Source: Prevotella sp. E9-3
GTDB lineage: Bacteria; Bacteroidota; Bacteroidia; Bacteroidales; Bacteroidaceae
DNA: 64,000 bases
Direction: 5' to 3'
NCBI RefSeq assembly: GCF_022024015.1
Contig: NZ_CP091786.1
Span: 1,116,001 to 1,180,000 of the forward strand
The position numbers were made by a program, and so were the translations under genes. The notes under the pieces were generated by a model that saw only the letters and a program-made list of their open reading frames with translations, had not been told where the DNA came from and searched no databases. Position 1 is the first letter of the stretch. Each line of letters starts with the position of its first letter. Shown here one piece after another: positions 1 through 9,381 of this stretch.

Positions 1-44
1 ACCTCATTTGAGCCTGCTGAATAAGTGAAACCAAAAAGTTATTT

Positions 45-1301
45 ATGAATATTTTCAATAGAATTAGTTTGAGTATAGTCCTTGGCGTATGCACCCTTAT
101 GGGTGTGTACGCTCAAGGCGTTACTTATTCCAACCCTGTTATTAAGAAAAGCTTGCCCGATCCTTCTGTCGTTCAGGCTCCAGATGGTTATTTTTATCTG
201 TATGCAACTGAGGATACCCATAATGTACCCATTTACAAGTCTAAAGATTTGGTAAAGTGGCGTTATGCCGGTACTGCATTTACAGATGCTACTCGTCCAA
301 TGGATTTTGTGCCAAATGGTGCAATTTGGGCTCCAGACATTAACTATGTAGATGGTAAATATATACTCTATTACTCTAAGTCAGAGTGGGGTAAGACATG
401 GGAGTGCGGCATTGGTGTCGCAGTTTCTGATCGTCCCAATGGCGGCTTTCACGATGCAAAGAAACTGTTCATCTCTTCTGAGATGGATTTGGAAAACTGT
501 ATCGACCCCTTCTATATTGAAGATGGTGACAAGAAATATCTTTTCTTTGGTTCATTCCATGATATCTATGGTATTGAGCTTACAGAAGACGGATTGGGTA
601 TCAAAGAAGGTGCAACAAAGTTCAAGATTGCCGGAGGACTTATTGAGGCTACTATGATTGTAAAGCACGATAACTGGTTCTATCTCATCGGTTCTGCCGG
701 TTCTTGTTGCGAAGGTGCAAATAGTACTTATCGTCTGGTAGTGGCCCGTTCACGTCGTGTTACAGGTCCTTATCTTGATCGTAATGGAAAAACAGCTATT
801 GGTGATAATATGTCATTGATGCTTGATAAAAGCGATAAAGTATATGGTCCTGGTCACTGTTCTGAGTTTGTTACCGATGAGGCTGGACAGACCTGGGTTC
901 TCTATCATGGCTTCCAAGCCGACAATGTTGATGCAGGTCGAGTAACTTATCTGGATCGTATTATCTGGGATGATAAAGGATGGCCTACTATTAAGAATGG
1001 CAAGCCCTCTGTATCTGCTGAGGCTCCTATCTTTGATGGCCGCTCAGGAATTAATGATCAGCGTCAGACAAAAGATAATAGCTATATGATTCTGCCTATT
1101 GATGGCAGTAACATGTATCGCATAGATAGTCCCGATGATTCACCTTTTTCATGGTCAGTTTATTCATTGAAAGGCGTGAAGCTGTCCAGCGGCCGATCTA
1201 AGGGAACTGCAATCGTTGATGCTTCATCACAAGGAAAAGGTATTTGCATAATAAAGGTAAACGGAGTTTCAGGTTCAATTAGCGAAAAGGTTGTCATGTA
1301 A
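45..1301 (+). CDS. Secreted GH43-family glycosidase with C-terminal sorting-like tail
   Basis: A 418-residue protein with a signal peptide (about residues 1-24, ending VYAQ) and a GH43-type five-bladed propeller. The three acidic residues expected of an inverting GH43 enzyme are visible: D39 in SLPDPSV (base), D154 in NCIDPF (pKa modulator) and E201 in GGLIEATM (acid); IWAPD (94-98) is also typical. Family members are mostly beta-xylosidases or alpha-L-arabinofuranosidases; the substrate cannot be told from the sequence. The last ~70 residues form a beta-rich tail (WSVYSLKGVKL...GICIIKVNG) resembling the C-terminal part of type IX secretion sorting domains, so export to the cell surface is inferred. 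A terminator hairpin overlaps its stop codon, so it ends a transcription unit whose start lies before the window. Confidence 0.85.
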   Translation: MNIFNRISLSIVLGVCTLMGVYAQGVTYSNPVIKKSLPDPSVVQAPDGYFYLYATEDTHNVPIYKSKDLVKWRYAGTAFTDATRPMDFVPNGAIWAPDINYVDGKYILYYSKSEWGKTWECGIGVAVSDRPNGGFHDAKKLFISSEMDLENCIDPFYIEDGDKKYLFFGSFHDIYGIELTEDGLGIKEGATKFKIAGGLIEATMIVKHDNWFYLIGSAGSCCEGANSTYRLVVARSRRVTGPYLDRNGKTAIGDNMSLMLDKSDKVYGPGHCSEFVTDEAGQTWVLYHGFQADNVDAGRVTYLDRIIWDDKGWPTIKNGKPSVSAEAPIFDGRSGINDQRQTKDNSYMILPIDGSNMYRIDSPDDSPFSWSVYSLKGVKLSSGRSKGTAIVDASSQGKGICIIKVNGVSGSISEKVVM

Positions 1302-1318
1302 TAGATGGCAACCTTTTT
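1285..1318 (+). terminator. Terminator overlapping the end of the GH43 gene
   Basis: Arms AAAAGGTTGTCAT (1285-1297) and ATGGCAACCTTTT (1305-1317) pair with one G-U, with a 7-nt loop that contains the stop codon, followed by T's. Confidence 0.65.
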
Positions 1319-1363
1319 ACTATCTTTCTGTAAATGTTAAATTTGAATAATATAAAAGGTCTT

Positions 1364-1397
1364 TTTGTTTCAGAATCGTTTTTTCTTCGTAATTTTG
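1364..1397 (+). promoter_or_regulatory. Bacteroidetes-type promoter for the DUF6377 regulator gene
   Basis: TAATTTTG at 1390-1397 fits the TAnnTTTG -7 element. TTTG at 1364-1367 lies 22 nt upstream as the -33 element. It has no TTATACA boxes, unlike the promoters of the GH31/GLUG genes downstream. Confidence 0.6.
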
Positions 1398-1432
1398 GCC
1401 AACCGTAAAACAAAAAGAAACTACATGATACG

Positions 1433-1451
1433 GCCCTTTCGGGGCTTTTTT
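1433..1451 (+). terminator. Small GC hairpin plus T-run in the leader of the regulator gene
   Basis: GCCC (1433-1436), loop TTTCG, GGGC (1442-1445), then six T's. It sits between the predicted -7 element and the ATG at 1470, where it could act as a leader attenuator or only back up the previous terminator. The stem is only 4 bp. Confidence 0.3.
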
Positions 1452-1469
1452 CTATTTAACGATATTGAT

Positions 1470-3065
1470 ATGAAAGACCTCATATATTTGTTTGTGATGT
1501 CTGTATTCTTGTTGCCAATGCAGGTACAGGCAGCTTCTTATGATGTATGGCTTGACAAATTGGATGCAAGTCTTGACAAACGAGATTATTACGATAAACA
1601 AAAACAAGAGCGTATTGCCCGTTTAAAAGATGAGATGGAACGGGCAAAAACGGAAGGGCGTCAGTTTGAACAGCTTTACCGGCTCTATGATGAATACAAA
1701 AGCTATTGTTTTGATTCAGCCAATCATTATGCCTATGAATGTCTGCATGTTGCCGAGCTTGGGCATAACGAAGAACATCTTTTGAAAGCAAAATTTGCCA
1801 TTGCTTTCTCTCTTATTTCCGCAGGTATCTTTAATGCTGCTCAAGAAGTGTTAGGGTCTATAGACCGTTCTAAGTTACGTGGAGAGTTACTAACCGAGTA
1901 TTATGAACGTTATGTATTACTATGGCGTTCCATGGCCGATTTTGTTGGTAGCGAGCCTTATTATACTACTTATATAACCCGTAGTAATGCCTATTTGGAT
2001 TCACTCATCCATATTACGCCCGAACATACCATTCAGCTCTTGTCTTATAAAGAATCGCTCCTGATGCGTAAAAAAGAGTATCAGGATGTGATGGAGAACT
2101 ACAATGAACTCCTTGAGATGTCTAGGGATTCAATGGATCTTCACCTTCGGGCAATGACAGCTGCCGAGATGGCCTGGGCAAACCTCTTCCTGGACAATGA
2201 AGACAAGGCAATAGAGTATTTCGCACAATCGGCTATTGCTGATAATGAATCGGCAACTCGTGAAATCACAGCCCTTTATCATTTGGCTCGTCTCATTTAT
2301 AAACGAGGAGATTATGAACGTGCCAGTCGTTATGTGCATCAGGCTTTGGAGGATGTAAATTTCTATAATACTCGTTTGCGTAAGTTGGAAATTAATGGAA
2401 TTTTGCCTATTATTGAGCAGGATCGATACGATATGATGCGTAGTCAGCGCAACTGGTTTATTGCTGCTTCTGCCTTGTTCGTCATTCTTGTTCTTGTTAT
2501 CCTTAAAACATACCATTCTGTTCATAAGCGCAACTTAAAACTTACTGAAGCACGAAATACTATTGCAGGACAGTTGGAACAGTTGAAAAAAGCCAATGAA
2601 CGTTTGGAGGAAGCAGATACAATTAAGAATGCATATATAGGTCGTTCGTTCTCTACGAATGCCGATTACATCGCAAAAGTCGAGAAGATACTGATTTCTA
2701 TTGAGCGAAAAATAGCCACCCGTCAGTATGACGACTTGCGCAATATGATGCAACTGTCGAAAGTTAATGCTGAACGTGAGGATATGTATGCTTCTTTCGA
2801 TATGACGTTCCTTAAACTGTTCCCAAATTTTGTTGACCGTTACAACGAACTGTTTGACGAGAAAGACCGCAAGACACCTCCTGAACATTCGCTCACTTCC
2901 GAGATGCGTATCTTTGCTTTGATTCGCTTGGGTGTTACTGACCCGGAGCGTATAGCCACTTTCTTAAACTACTCTGTTCATACAGTCAATACTTATAAGA
3001 CAAGGATAAAAAATCGGTCAATTGTGGATAATGACCAGTTTGAACAGCTTATAATGGAGATTTAA
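1470..3065 (+). CDS. SusR-like inner-membrane regulator (DUF6377 family) with periplasmic TPR domain and cytoplasmic HTH
   Basis: A 531-residue protein when started at ATG 1470, which gives a good signal sequence (MKDLIYLFVMSVFLLPMQVQA). An in-frame upstream start at 1365 would add 35 residues without secretion features and begin before the promoter's -7 element. Residues ~20-320 are helical, TPR-like and start with the family-typical LDKLDASLDKRDYYDKQK. One transmembrane segment lies at ~330-350 (WFIAASALFVILVLVILK), then a coiled coil, then a LuxR-like helix-turn-helix at ~490-520 (ERIATFLNYSVHTVNTYKTR). This layout, sensor outside and DNA binding inside, is that of SusR-type regulators of Bacteroidetes sugar loci. 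By position it is the best candidate to control the GH31/GLUG genes that follow; that link is inference. It is a single-gene unit with its own promoter and terminator. Confidence 0.8.
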   Translation: MKDLIYLFVMSVFLLPMQVQAASYDVWLDKLDASLDKRDYYDKQKQERIARLKDEMERAKTEGRQFEQLYRLYDEYKSYCFDSANHYAYECLHVAELGHNEEHLLKAKFAIAFSLISAGIFNAAQEVLGSIDRSKLRGELLTEYYERYVLLWRSMADFVGSEPYYTTYITRSNAYLDSLIHITPEHTIQLLSYKESLLMRKKEYQDVMENYNELLEMSRDSMDLHLRAMTAAEMAWANLFLDNEDKAIEYFAQSAIADNESATREITALYHLARLIYKRGDYERASRYVHQALEDVNFYNTRLRKLEINGILPIIEQDRYDMMRSQRNWFIAASALFVILVLVILKTYHSVHKRNLKLTEARNTIAGQLEQLKKANERLEEADTIKNAYIGRSFSTNADYIAKVEKILISIERKIATRQYDDLRNMMQLSKVNAEREDMYASFDMTFLKLFPNFVDRYNELFDEKDRKTPPEHSLTSEMRIFALIRLGVTDPERIATFLNYSVHTVNTYKTRIKNRSIVDNDQFEQLIMEI

Positions 3066-3090
3066 ATAGCTCACAGACGGAATATTTTCG

Positions 3091-3218
3091 TTATACATTG
3101 CTATATTTTTATTTAACGCAAACTCTTGATTAGTAAGAGTTTGCGTTTTGTATTATATAAATATTGCTTATACATTCACTTACTTTCTTTAATGTACGTG
3201 TAGAATGTGTTAATTTTG
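3091..3218 (+). promoter_or_regulatory. Two-box promoter (copy A) of the GH31 - SusE/F-like - GLUG - GH31 - GLUG operon
   Basis: TTATACA boxes at 3091 and 3168 (77 bp apart), with TAATTTTG at 3211-3218, 43 bp after the second box. The same layout recurs at 16505, 19718, 23761 and 28233. An inverted half-site TTGTATTA lies at 3148, 20 bp before box 2. The upstream gene's terminator sits between the two boxes. Confidence 0.75.
3115..3151 (+). terminator. Terminator of the DUF6377 regulator gene
   Basis: Perfect 13-bp arms AACGCAAACTCTT (3115-3127) and AAGAGTTTGCGTT (3135-3147) with a 7-nt loop, followed by TTGT. Confidence 0.8.
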
Positions 3219-3249
3219 CAACAACTAAAAACTCAAAAGTAGTAATGAT

Positions 3250-5517
3250 ATGAAACAACTTAACGATATGAAACAACTATTCAAATTCATTTTTCTCTTT
3301 GTGGGATTGATGCCAGCTGTTGCTCAGGAATATAATCCAGTGGCAAATCCCCAGGCGATTGTTCAGGAGGGTAGGGCACGTTTTACAGTGCTGACTCCCG
3401 AAATGATTCGTATTCAGTATAGCGAAAAGCAAAAGTTTGAAGACCGTGCCACTTTTGCTGTTGTAAACCGCCGCTTGCCGGTTCCTCAGTTCACTACCGA
3501 GCGTGAGGACGGCTATCTGGTTTTAAAAACATCTGCTCTCACACTTAAATATAAATTAGGTAGTGAGATCAAAGCCGGTCGTCCAGATGATTCTGTTCTA
3601 ACCATTTGTTTCAATCTGAATGGACGCAACGTGACGTGGTATCCCGGAAAGGATGATGCACTCAACCTGAAGGGTACTACGCGCACGCTGGATGGTCAGA
3701 TTGGTGACAACAAACGCGCAGAATTAGAAAATGGTCTGTTGTCACGTGCTGGTTGGAGCATCATCGACGAGTCTCCTAAAACTCGTCGCGGTGATGGTTC
3801 AACAACTTTTGCTTTCGACAAGAGCGTTGATGGTATCGAGTGGGTGGCTCAGCCAGTTGACAAGAATGCTATCGACTGGTATTTCCTTGGTTATGGTCAT
3901 CAGTACAAGAAAGCTCTTGGCGATTACATCAAGGTAGCTGGACGTCAGCCCATGCCTCCTCTCTATGTGCTCGGTTATTGGTATAGTAAGTATCAGCGCT
4001 ATACCAGCGATGAGTTCATGGAGATTGTAAACGATGTGAAGCGCAACCAGATTCCTATGGATGTGATGATTTTTGATATGGACTGGCATACGCAAGGATG
4101 GACAGGTTGGACTTGGGATCGTACGGCTATTCCCGATCCAGAGGGTTTGATAGATTGGATGCATCAGAATGGATTAAAGGTTTCATTGAACCTGCATCCA
4201 GCCGATGGCGTTGACGAAGATGAAGACTTCTTTACTGACTTACGTGATGATATGGGTATGGCTGCCGATACAAAGGTTGTTCCTTGGAACCTCAGCGACG
4301 GTAAGTTCTATCACAATATGTTCAACCGTATCATCCGTGCCCGTGAAAAGCAGGGCGTTGATTTCTGGTGGCTCGACTGGCAGCAGAATCTTACCAGTAA
4401 GTATGTCGATGGTCTGAGTGAGACTTTCTGGTGCAATCATGTGTTCTATAACGATATGCGTTTGAATCGTCCCGATCATCGTCCTTTGATTTTCCATCGT
4501 TGGGGTGGACTTGGTAGTCATCGTTATCCTATTGGTTTCTCTGGCGACTCATTCACCACTTATGGAACCCTTGCATGGCAACCCTATTTCACTGCAACTG
4601 CTTCAAATGTATGCTTTGGTTATTGGGGACACGATTTGGGTGGACACCAACAGACTGGTCCTAACGATCCTGAAATCTACCTGCGTTGGATGCAGTATGG
4701 TGTGTTTACTCCCGTTTTCCGTACCCATGCTACCAACTGGGATGGAATTGAGCGTCGCATCTGGAAGTACGAAAACTTCCCCTTGCTTCTTGAAACCGTA
4801 AAACTGCGCTATGCCCTGATGCCATACATCTATACAGCAGCACGTCAGGCTTACGATACAGGCGTTTCGCTCTGTCGTCCTCTCTACTACGAGTGGCCTG
4901 AAGAAGGAAAAGCCTATCAGTTTGAAGATGAGTATATGTTCGGTGACGACATTCTTGTAGCTCCTGTCGTAACACCTTCTGGTGCTGATGGAAAAGCTTC
5001 ACGTCTCACTTGGCTTCCCGAAGGCAAATGGTTCGATGTATGTCGCAATGCTGTAGTTGAAGGAAATCGTACTTTCACCGATAACTATACACAGGAAGAA
5101 ATTCCTTACTTCTATCGTGCAGGATCTGTTATCGTAAACTATCCTCCTGTAATGAATCTTAACACCCGTCCCGACCGCCTTATCCTGAAGGTGGTGCCTG
5201 GTGCCGATGGAACCTCTTCTCTGTATGAGGATGAAGGCGATACTGAAGGTTATAAGAAAGGTGCTTATACCACAACACGTCTTCGTCATGAAGGAAATCA
5301 GCTCACCATTGAGCCACGTGTAGGTTCATTCCCTGGAATGCCTGCCACCCGTGCTTATACGGTTGAGTTCCTGGCCACTGAACGTCCTGCTTCTGTACTC
5401 GTTAATGGCAAGCAGCAAGCCAGTGGCGTATGGAACTATAATGAGCAGACTAAGGTGACCACAGTCTATGTGCCCATCACTTTATGCGATAAGAAAATTT
5501 CTGTCGAGATTCAATAA
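3250..5517 (+). CDS. Exported GH31-family alpha-glycosidase (WLDWQQ type)
   Basis: A 755-residue protein with a signal peptide ending AVAQ. ATG at 3250 or the in-frame ATG at 3268 (MKQLFKFIFLF) both give one. Order: N-terminal galactose-mutarotase-like domain, TIM barrel (~230-560), then DUF5110-like C-terminal beta domains (YEDEGDTEGY). The nucleophile should be D376 in FWWLDWQQ and the acid/base D433 in GFSGDSF. The nucleophile motif differs from the WNDMNEP of the alpha-glucosidase-type GH31s at 9382 and 52685, so specificity probably differs. Its close paralogue is at 28388, and each is followed by a SusE/F-like gene. There is no C-terminal sorting tail, so a periplasmic site is likely. 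First gene of a five-gene operon behind a two-box promoter. Confidence 0.9.
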   Translation: MKQLNDMKQLFKFIFLFVGLMPAVAQEYNPVANPQAIVQEGRARFTVLTPEMIRIQYSEKQKFEDRATFAVVNRRLPVPQFTTEREDGYLVLKTSALTLKYKLGSEIKAGRPDDSVLTICFNLNGRNVTWYPGKDDALNLKGTTRTLDGQIGDNKRAELENGLLSRAGWSIIDESPKTRRGDGSTTFAFDKSVDGIEWVAQPVDKNAIDWYFLGYGHQYKKALGDYIKVAGRQPMPPLYVLGYWYSKYQRYTSDEFMEIVNDVKRNQIPMDVMIFDMDWHTQGWTGWTWDRTAIPDPEGLIDWMHQNGLKVSLNLHPADGVDEDEDFFTDLRDDMGMAADTKVVPWNLSDGKFYHNMFNRIIRAREKQGVDFWWLDWQQNLTSKYVDGLSETFWCNHVFYNDMRLNRPDHRPLIFHRWGGLGSHRYPIGFSGDSFTTYGTLAWQPYFTATASNVCFGYWGHDLGGHQQTGPNDPEIYLRWMQYGVFTPVFRTHATNWDGIERRIWKYENFPLLLETVKLRYALMPYIYTAARQAYDTGVSLCRPLYYEWPEEGKAYQFEDEYMFGDDILVAPVVTPSGADGKASRLTWLPEGKWFDVCRNAVVEGNRTFTDNYTQEEIPYFYRAGSVIVNYPPVMNLNTRPDRLILKVVPGADGTSSLYEDEGDTEGYKKGAYTTTRLRHEGNQLTIEPRVGSFPGMPATRAYTVEFLATERPASVLVNGKQQASGVWNYNEQTKVTTVYVPITLCDKKISVEIQ

Positions 5518-5553
5518 TTATCATTCCCAGACACGCTAAAAAAGCAATTGATT

Positions 5554-6282
5554 ATGAAGAGATTATTATTTCTTTCAATAGCCATTCTGGCCTGCATCGG
5601 CCTCTCAGCCCAGCAGTATAAAGAACTTTGGATTTCAGGTTCTGCCGTTCCTGGTGGTGTGCAGAAACTGGAGAAAGTCAGTGACACCGATTTTAAGTAC
5701 GCTGGTGCCTTGAAGGCAGGCGAACTGTTTGTGACAACTACTAAGAAAGTTGGCAAGGCCACTCGCTTTCTGGCTGCTGGCGTTGCTGATGCCAATATCG
5801 TAAACCGTGGAATCGGTTATCGTGAAAAGACAGATAAAGATGGTGCAGCTTGGCAAGTTGTTGTTGCCGACGATCATTATCGCTTTCATGTCTTAGTCTA
5901 TGAGAAGCGCCTTCAGGGCGAAATCTTCCAACCTTGGGGTGAGCTTTTTATCGCAGGTGGCGCAACTGGTACCAAGTGGCAGAAGGCCGAAGGCCATATG
6001 CTTTTGATGAAACAGAATGTTGAGAATCCTTATATTTGGTCATGGGAAGGCGTCCTCAGTCGTCACGATGATGTAGAGGAACCTGCCAGTTTTAAGTTTG
6101 AAGGACAGGACCGTTGGCGTCCGAAAGAACTGCATCCTTATGCTGCCGATACCGATATCTTAGTTGATCAGCGTCTGCGCACTTTCGGAAGCGACACCAA
6201 GTGGACCATTAGCAAGGAAGGTCGTTACCGTATCGTGGTCGATCTTTTCAAGGAAACGGTGAAGGCTGAACTTTTGAAATAA
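5554..6282 (+). CDS. SusE/SusF-like starch-binding-type exported protein
   Basis: 242 residues from ATG 5554; the TTG six bases upstream is not needed. Signal peptide MKRLLFLSIAILACIGLSAQ without a lipobox cysteine. Two tandem beta-sandwich units begin ELWISGSAVPGG and ELFIAGGATGTKW, with PYIWSWEGVL and a closing GRYRIVVDLFKETVKAEL. These resemble the SusF_SusE carbohydrate-binding domain (glycan binding next to a SusCD system in other loci), but known SusE/F are lipoproteins and this one is not. It lies 37 bp after the GH31 gene, and the same pair recurs at 28388/30813, so the two products probably act on one glycan. Identification rests on motif pattern only. Confidence 0.6.
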   Translation: MKRLLFLSIAILACIGLSAQQYKELWISGSAVPGGVQKLEKVSDTDFKYAGALKAGELFVTTTKKVGKATRFLAAGVADANIVNRGIGYREKTDKDGAAWQVVVADDHYRFHVLVYEKRLQGEIFQPWGELFIAGGATGTKWQKAEGHMLLMKQNVENPYIWSWEGVLSRHDDVEEPASFKFEGQDRWRPKELHPYAADTDILVDQRLRTFGSDTKWTISKEGRYRIVVDLFKETVKAELLK

Positions 6283-6318
6283 TCATTATACAACCAATAT
6301 TACTAATTAACTATAAGT

Positions 6319-9300
6319 ATGAAAAAGAATTTACTCATTTCTATGCTGTTGTCCTTCATGGGATGTTGGACCGGCATGTCTGAGGCCAATGCCTTAGAGA
6401 AAGTTAATGATGTTTACCAGATCACAAACGGACAGGATTTGGCAGACTTCTCAAATGTGGTTGCCAGTGGCAATGGTAGTGCTAATGCCGTTCTGACTGC
6501 CGATATTGACATGACTGGTATTGATTTTGCTCCTATTGGTAGCTTGAGCAGCCCCTATAGTGGAACTTTTGATGGTCAGCAACACTATATCCAGAGTCTT
6601 ACCTTGGAACTTCCCGAGCAGGAGTATGTTGGTTTGTTCGGTGTTTTGAGCAATGGCGCCTATATTAAGAATGTTATTGTCGATTGGTCTTGCGTAATTT
6701 CTGGCTCTGCTTTCGTTGGAGGTATTGCCGGTGGAACTTCAGGCCAGGGTACAGTTACTTTCGAAAATTGTGGTAACGAGGCTGCTGTAGGTGCTACGAA
6801 TCAAAATGCAGCTGGTATTTGTGGCGTGAGCATGGGCAGTGGTTGCGGTATCGTTATGTTGAACTGTTTCAATACTGGTGGTATTGCCGGTGATCGTGAA
6901 TGTGCTGCTCTTTGTGGTTGGGTTGGCGATAATGGTAGTTTGATACAGAACTGCTATAATGCTGGTTTTATTGTCGGTATGGATGGTTCCTTCTCTCTCT
7001 TTAGAAATCAGAGAGGTAAGGGTACAGGCAACTTCGACACTTATGGAAATCAGGGAACTCTGATCAGCAGTGATGAGTATGATCTTGGTTCTGGTTCTGT
7101 TTGCTATCAGATGAACGCTAACAAGACAGAGAATGTTACATGGTATCAGAAGATAGGTGAGGATGCTCATCCCGTACCTTTTGCTTCTCATGGCGTTGTA
7201 TATGCTGTAGGTGAACTCAACTGTGACGGTACTTCTAAAGGCGGCGATTTGTCTTTCTCAAATACTGATGAGTCTATTCGTGATGCTCACACCTTCGAGA
7301 ATGGTGTTTGTACCAAATGTGGTGATGTAGATCACAACTTTAAGCAGCCTGTTGATGGTTATTATGAACTGGCTAACGCTATCGACCTGAACTGGTTTGC
7401 TGGTATGGTGAATCATGGCGTTAAGAAAATCAATGCCCGCTTGACTGCCGATATCGATTTCACTGAATATACCAAGAAAGACATTATGATTGGCGGTTTC
7501 TCAGCAGATGGCAATAAAGAAGATGCTGAAGAGTCAGGATTTGTAGGCATTTTCGATGGTCAGAACCATAAGATCACTATCGACTACAAAGCAACTTATG
7601 ATGCAGTGGCTCTGTTCAAGGTCGTTTCTGATGCTACTATCCGCAATCTTATTGTTGAAGGAACCATTGAGAGTGACATGCGTTTCATGGGTGGCTTGGG
7701 CTTCGTAAGCCGTGGTACCAGTCTCTTTGAAAATATCATCGTTAATGTAAATATTACCGGTAGCTACCCTGGTGATGCAACCGACGGTGGTATCTTTGCC
7801 GTATGTCATGAGTATCCTACTTTCCGTAACTGTGCTTTCGTTGGTTCGATGAATATTCCTTCAAGTGAGGGTAGTGCTGCCATTATCGGTTATGCACACG
7901 GTCAGGTTGAAACTATCATCGAGAACTGCTATGTTGCTCCTACTTTGCTCAGTTTCACTGGCAACTCAACCGTCATTGCCCGTCACGTAGGCAATATTGA
8001 CAACTGCTATTATACTGAGAATATTGATATGATCATTGATGAGGCTACTTCTGTACCTGAAACAGCTCTCGCTACTGGCGAACTCTGCTATCTGTTGAAC
8101 GAAGGTGGTGCCAAGGACGCTTGGCGTCAGAATCTGCCTGGTGATGCTTATCCTGTACCTTTCGCTGACCACAAAATGGTTTATGCTAATGGTTCTTTGA
8201 AGTGTGACGGTACCCTTACCGATGATATTCACTATTCTAATGAAGAGAGTGAGGCTCAGCGTCCCGACCATACCTATGTTAATGATATCTGCACTGTTTG
8301 TGGCGCCCGTATCATCCGCACTGTTGAGCAGCTGCAGCAGTTGGCTGCTGATGTAAACGACGGAACTATTGACAAGAGCATCATTGTTGACCTCGTAGAG
8401 GATTTGGATTTGACTGGTGTAGATTACGTTGCTATTGGTAGCCGCACTAAGAAAATGGTTGATACTGGCGAAGTAGATGATGACCAGCAGCCTATCATGC
8501 GTGAAGAAGACATTAAGTGTCCATTCAATGGTACTTTCGATGGCCATGGTCACCGTATCAGTAATATGGTGATTGAGGCTGAATCAAGCAATCAGGGTCT
8601 CTTCGGTCTGGTTCAGGCAGGTTCAACCATTAAGAATGTAGTTGTTTCTGGTGAAATTTATTCTATTGGCCATTCTGCCGGTATCGTTGGTACATCTGTT
8701 GGCAAGGGTGTTCTTACCATTGAAAACTGCGGTAGTGAAGTGTTGGTTAATGTAGGTGCTGACGGCCCTAATGGTGCAGGTATTCTCGGCGTAAACGATT
8801 TGAGTGCTGCTTATGTTCGCATCATTAACTGCTATAGCACTGGTGATATTGTTGGTTCTCGCGAGTGTGGTAATATCTCTGGTTGGCTTGGTGACCGTGC
8901 TGAGGTTATCAATACCTGGGCAAGTGGTATTGTAAGCGCCGAAGCTATTGACGGTACTAAATCATTTGCACGTTTCAATGCCAATGGTGCTACCTTCACT
9001 AACTGCTATGAGGTGTTGGGTACTCAGGATAACGTTGGTTTTATTGAGTATGATGATCTGGCCAGTGGTAAGCTCTGCTATCTGATTAATAAAGGTTCTG
9101 ACGAGCCTGTGTTCTATCAGAAACTCGGTACCGATTTGTTCCCTGTATTCGATGCAAGCCATGGTCTTGTTTACTACGATGGCAAGGATACTTACTCAAA
9201 CGATCCTTCAGTTGACGTGAAGTCTGTAGTTGCAACACAGTCTGGTACTCCTGCCGTTATCTATTCACTCTCTGGTGCTCGTCAGCAGCAGATGCAGCGT

Positions 9301-9357
9301 GGTATGAACATCGTTCGTATGACTAATGGAACAGTAAAGAAAGTGTTAGTAAAGTAA
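6319..9357 (+). CDS. Large secreted GLUG-repeat protein with Prevotella-type C-terminal tail (1)
   Basis: 1012 residues with a signal peptide (~1-26). Three long modules start near residues 30, 340 and 664. Each opens with a lead such as NGQDLADFSNVV and NAVLTADIDMTG, then GTFDGQ, followed by GLUG-type repeats (GGIAGG, NCGNEA, NAAGI). Such repeats are thought to fold as a right-handed beta-helix. Modules are joined by short linkers with a His and a CxxC pair (CTKCGDVDHNF, CTVCGARII). The tail (VIYSLSGARQQ...IVRMTNGTVKKVLVK) resembles that on other secreted proteins here and suggests surface anchoring or export. GLUG repeats occur in bacterial surface proteins and adhesins; no catalytic motif is visible. 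Third gene of the operon, one of five such paralogues in the window. Confidence 0.8.
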   Translation: MKKNLLISMLLSFMGCWTGMSEANALEKVNDVYQITNGQDLADFSNVVASGNGSANAVLTADIDMTGIDFAPIGSLSSPYSGTFDGQQHYIQSLTLELPEQEYVGLFGVLSNGAYIKNVIVDWSCVISGSAFVGGIAGGTSGQGTVTFENCGNEAAVGATNQNAAGICGVSMGSGCGIVMLNCFNTGGIAGDRECAALCGWVGDNGSLIQNCYNAGFIVGMDGSFSLFRNQRGKGTGNFDTYGNQGTLISSDEYDLGSGSVCYQMNANKTENVTWYQKIGEDAHPVPFASHGVVYAVGELNCDGTSKGGDLSFSNTDESIRDAHTFENGVCTKCGDVDHNFKQPVDGYYELANAIDLNWFAGMVNHGVKKINARLTADIDFTEYTKKDIMIGGFSADGNKEDAEESGFVGIFDGQNHKITIDYKATYDAVALFKVVSDATIRNLIVEGTIESDMRFMGGLGFVSRGTSLFENIIVNVNITGSYPGDATDGGIFAVCHEYPTFRNCAFVGSMNIPSSEGSAAIIGYAHGQVETIIENCYVAPTLLSFTGNSTVIARHVGNIDNCYYTENIDMIIDEATSVPETALATGELCYLLNEGGAKDAWRQNLPGDAYPVPFADHKMVYANGSLKCDGTLTDDIHYSNEESEAQRPDHTYVNDICTVCGARIIRTVEQLQQLAADVNDGTIDKSIIVDLVEDLDLTGVDYVAIGSRTKKMVDTGEVDDDQQPIMREEDIKCPFNGTFDGHGHRISNMVIEAESSNQGLFGLVQAGSTIKNVVVSGEIYSIGHSAGIVGTSVGKGVLTIENCGSEVLVNVGADGPNGAGILGVNDLSAAYVRIINCYSTGDIVGSRECGNISGWLGDRAEVINTWASGIVSAEAIDGTKSFARFNANGATFTNCYEVLGTQDNVGFIEYDDLASGKLCYLINKGSDEPVFYQKLGTDLFPVFDASHGLVYYDGKDTYSNDPSVDVKSVVATQSGTPAVIYSLSGARQQQMQRGMNIVRMTNGTVKKVLVK

Positions 9358-9381
9358 TATTAATAGTAAAGTAGTAATTGT

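Noticed and set aside
1365..1469. N-terminal extension of the DUF6377 regulator
   Set aside because: It lies over the promoter and leader hairpin; ATG 1470 gives the expected signal sequence.
7966..8553. Long open frame (195 codons) on the minus strand inside a GLUG gene
   Set aside because: Shadow of repetitive GLUG coding sequence; similar antisense frames occur in each GLUG paralogue (for example 22074-22670 and 12593-13105).
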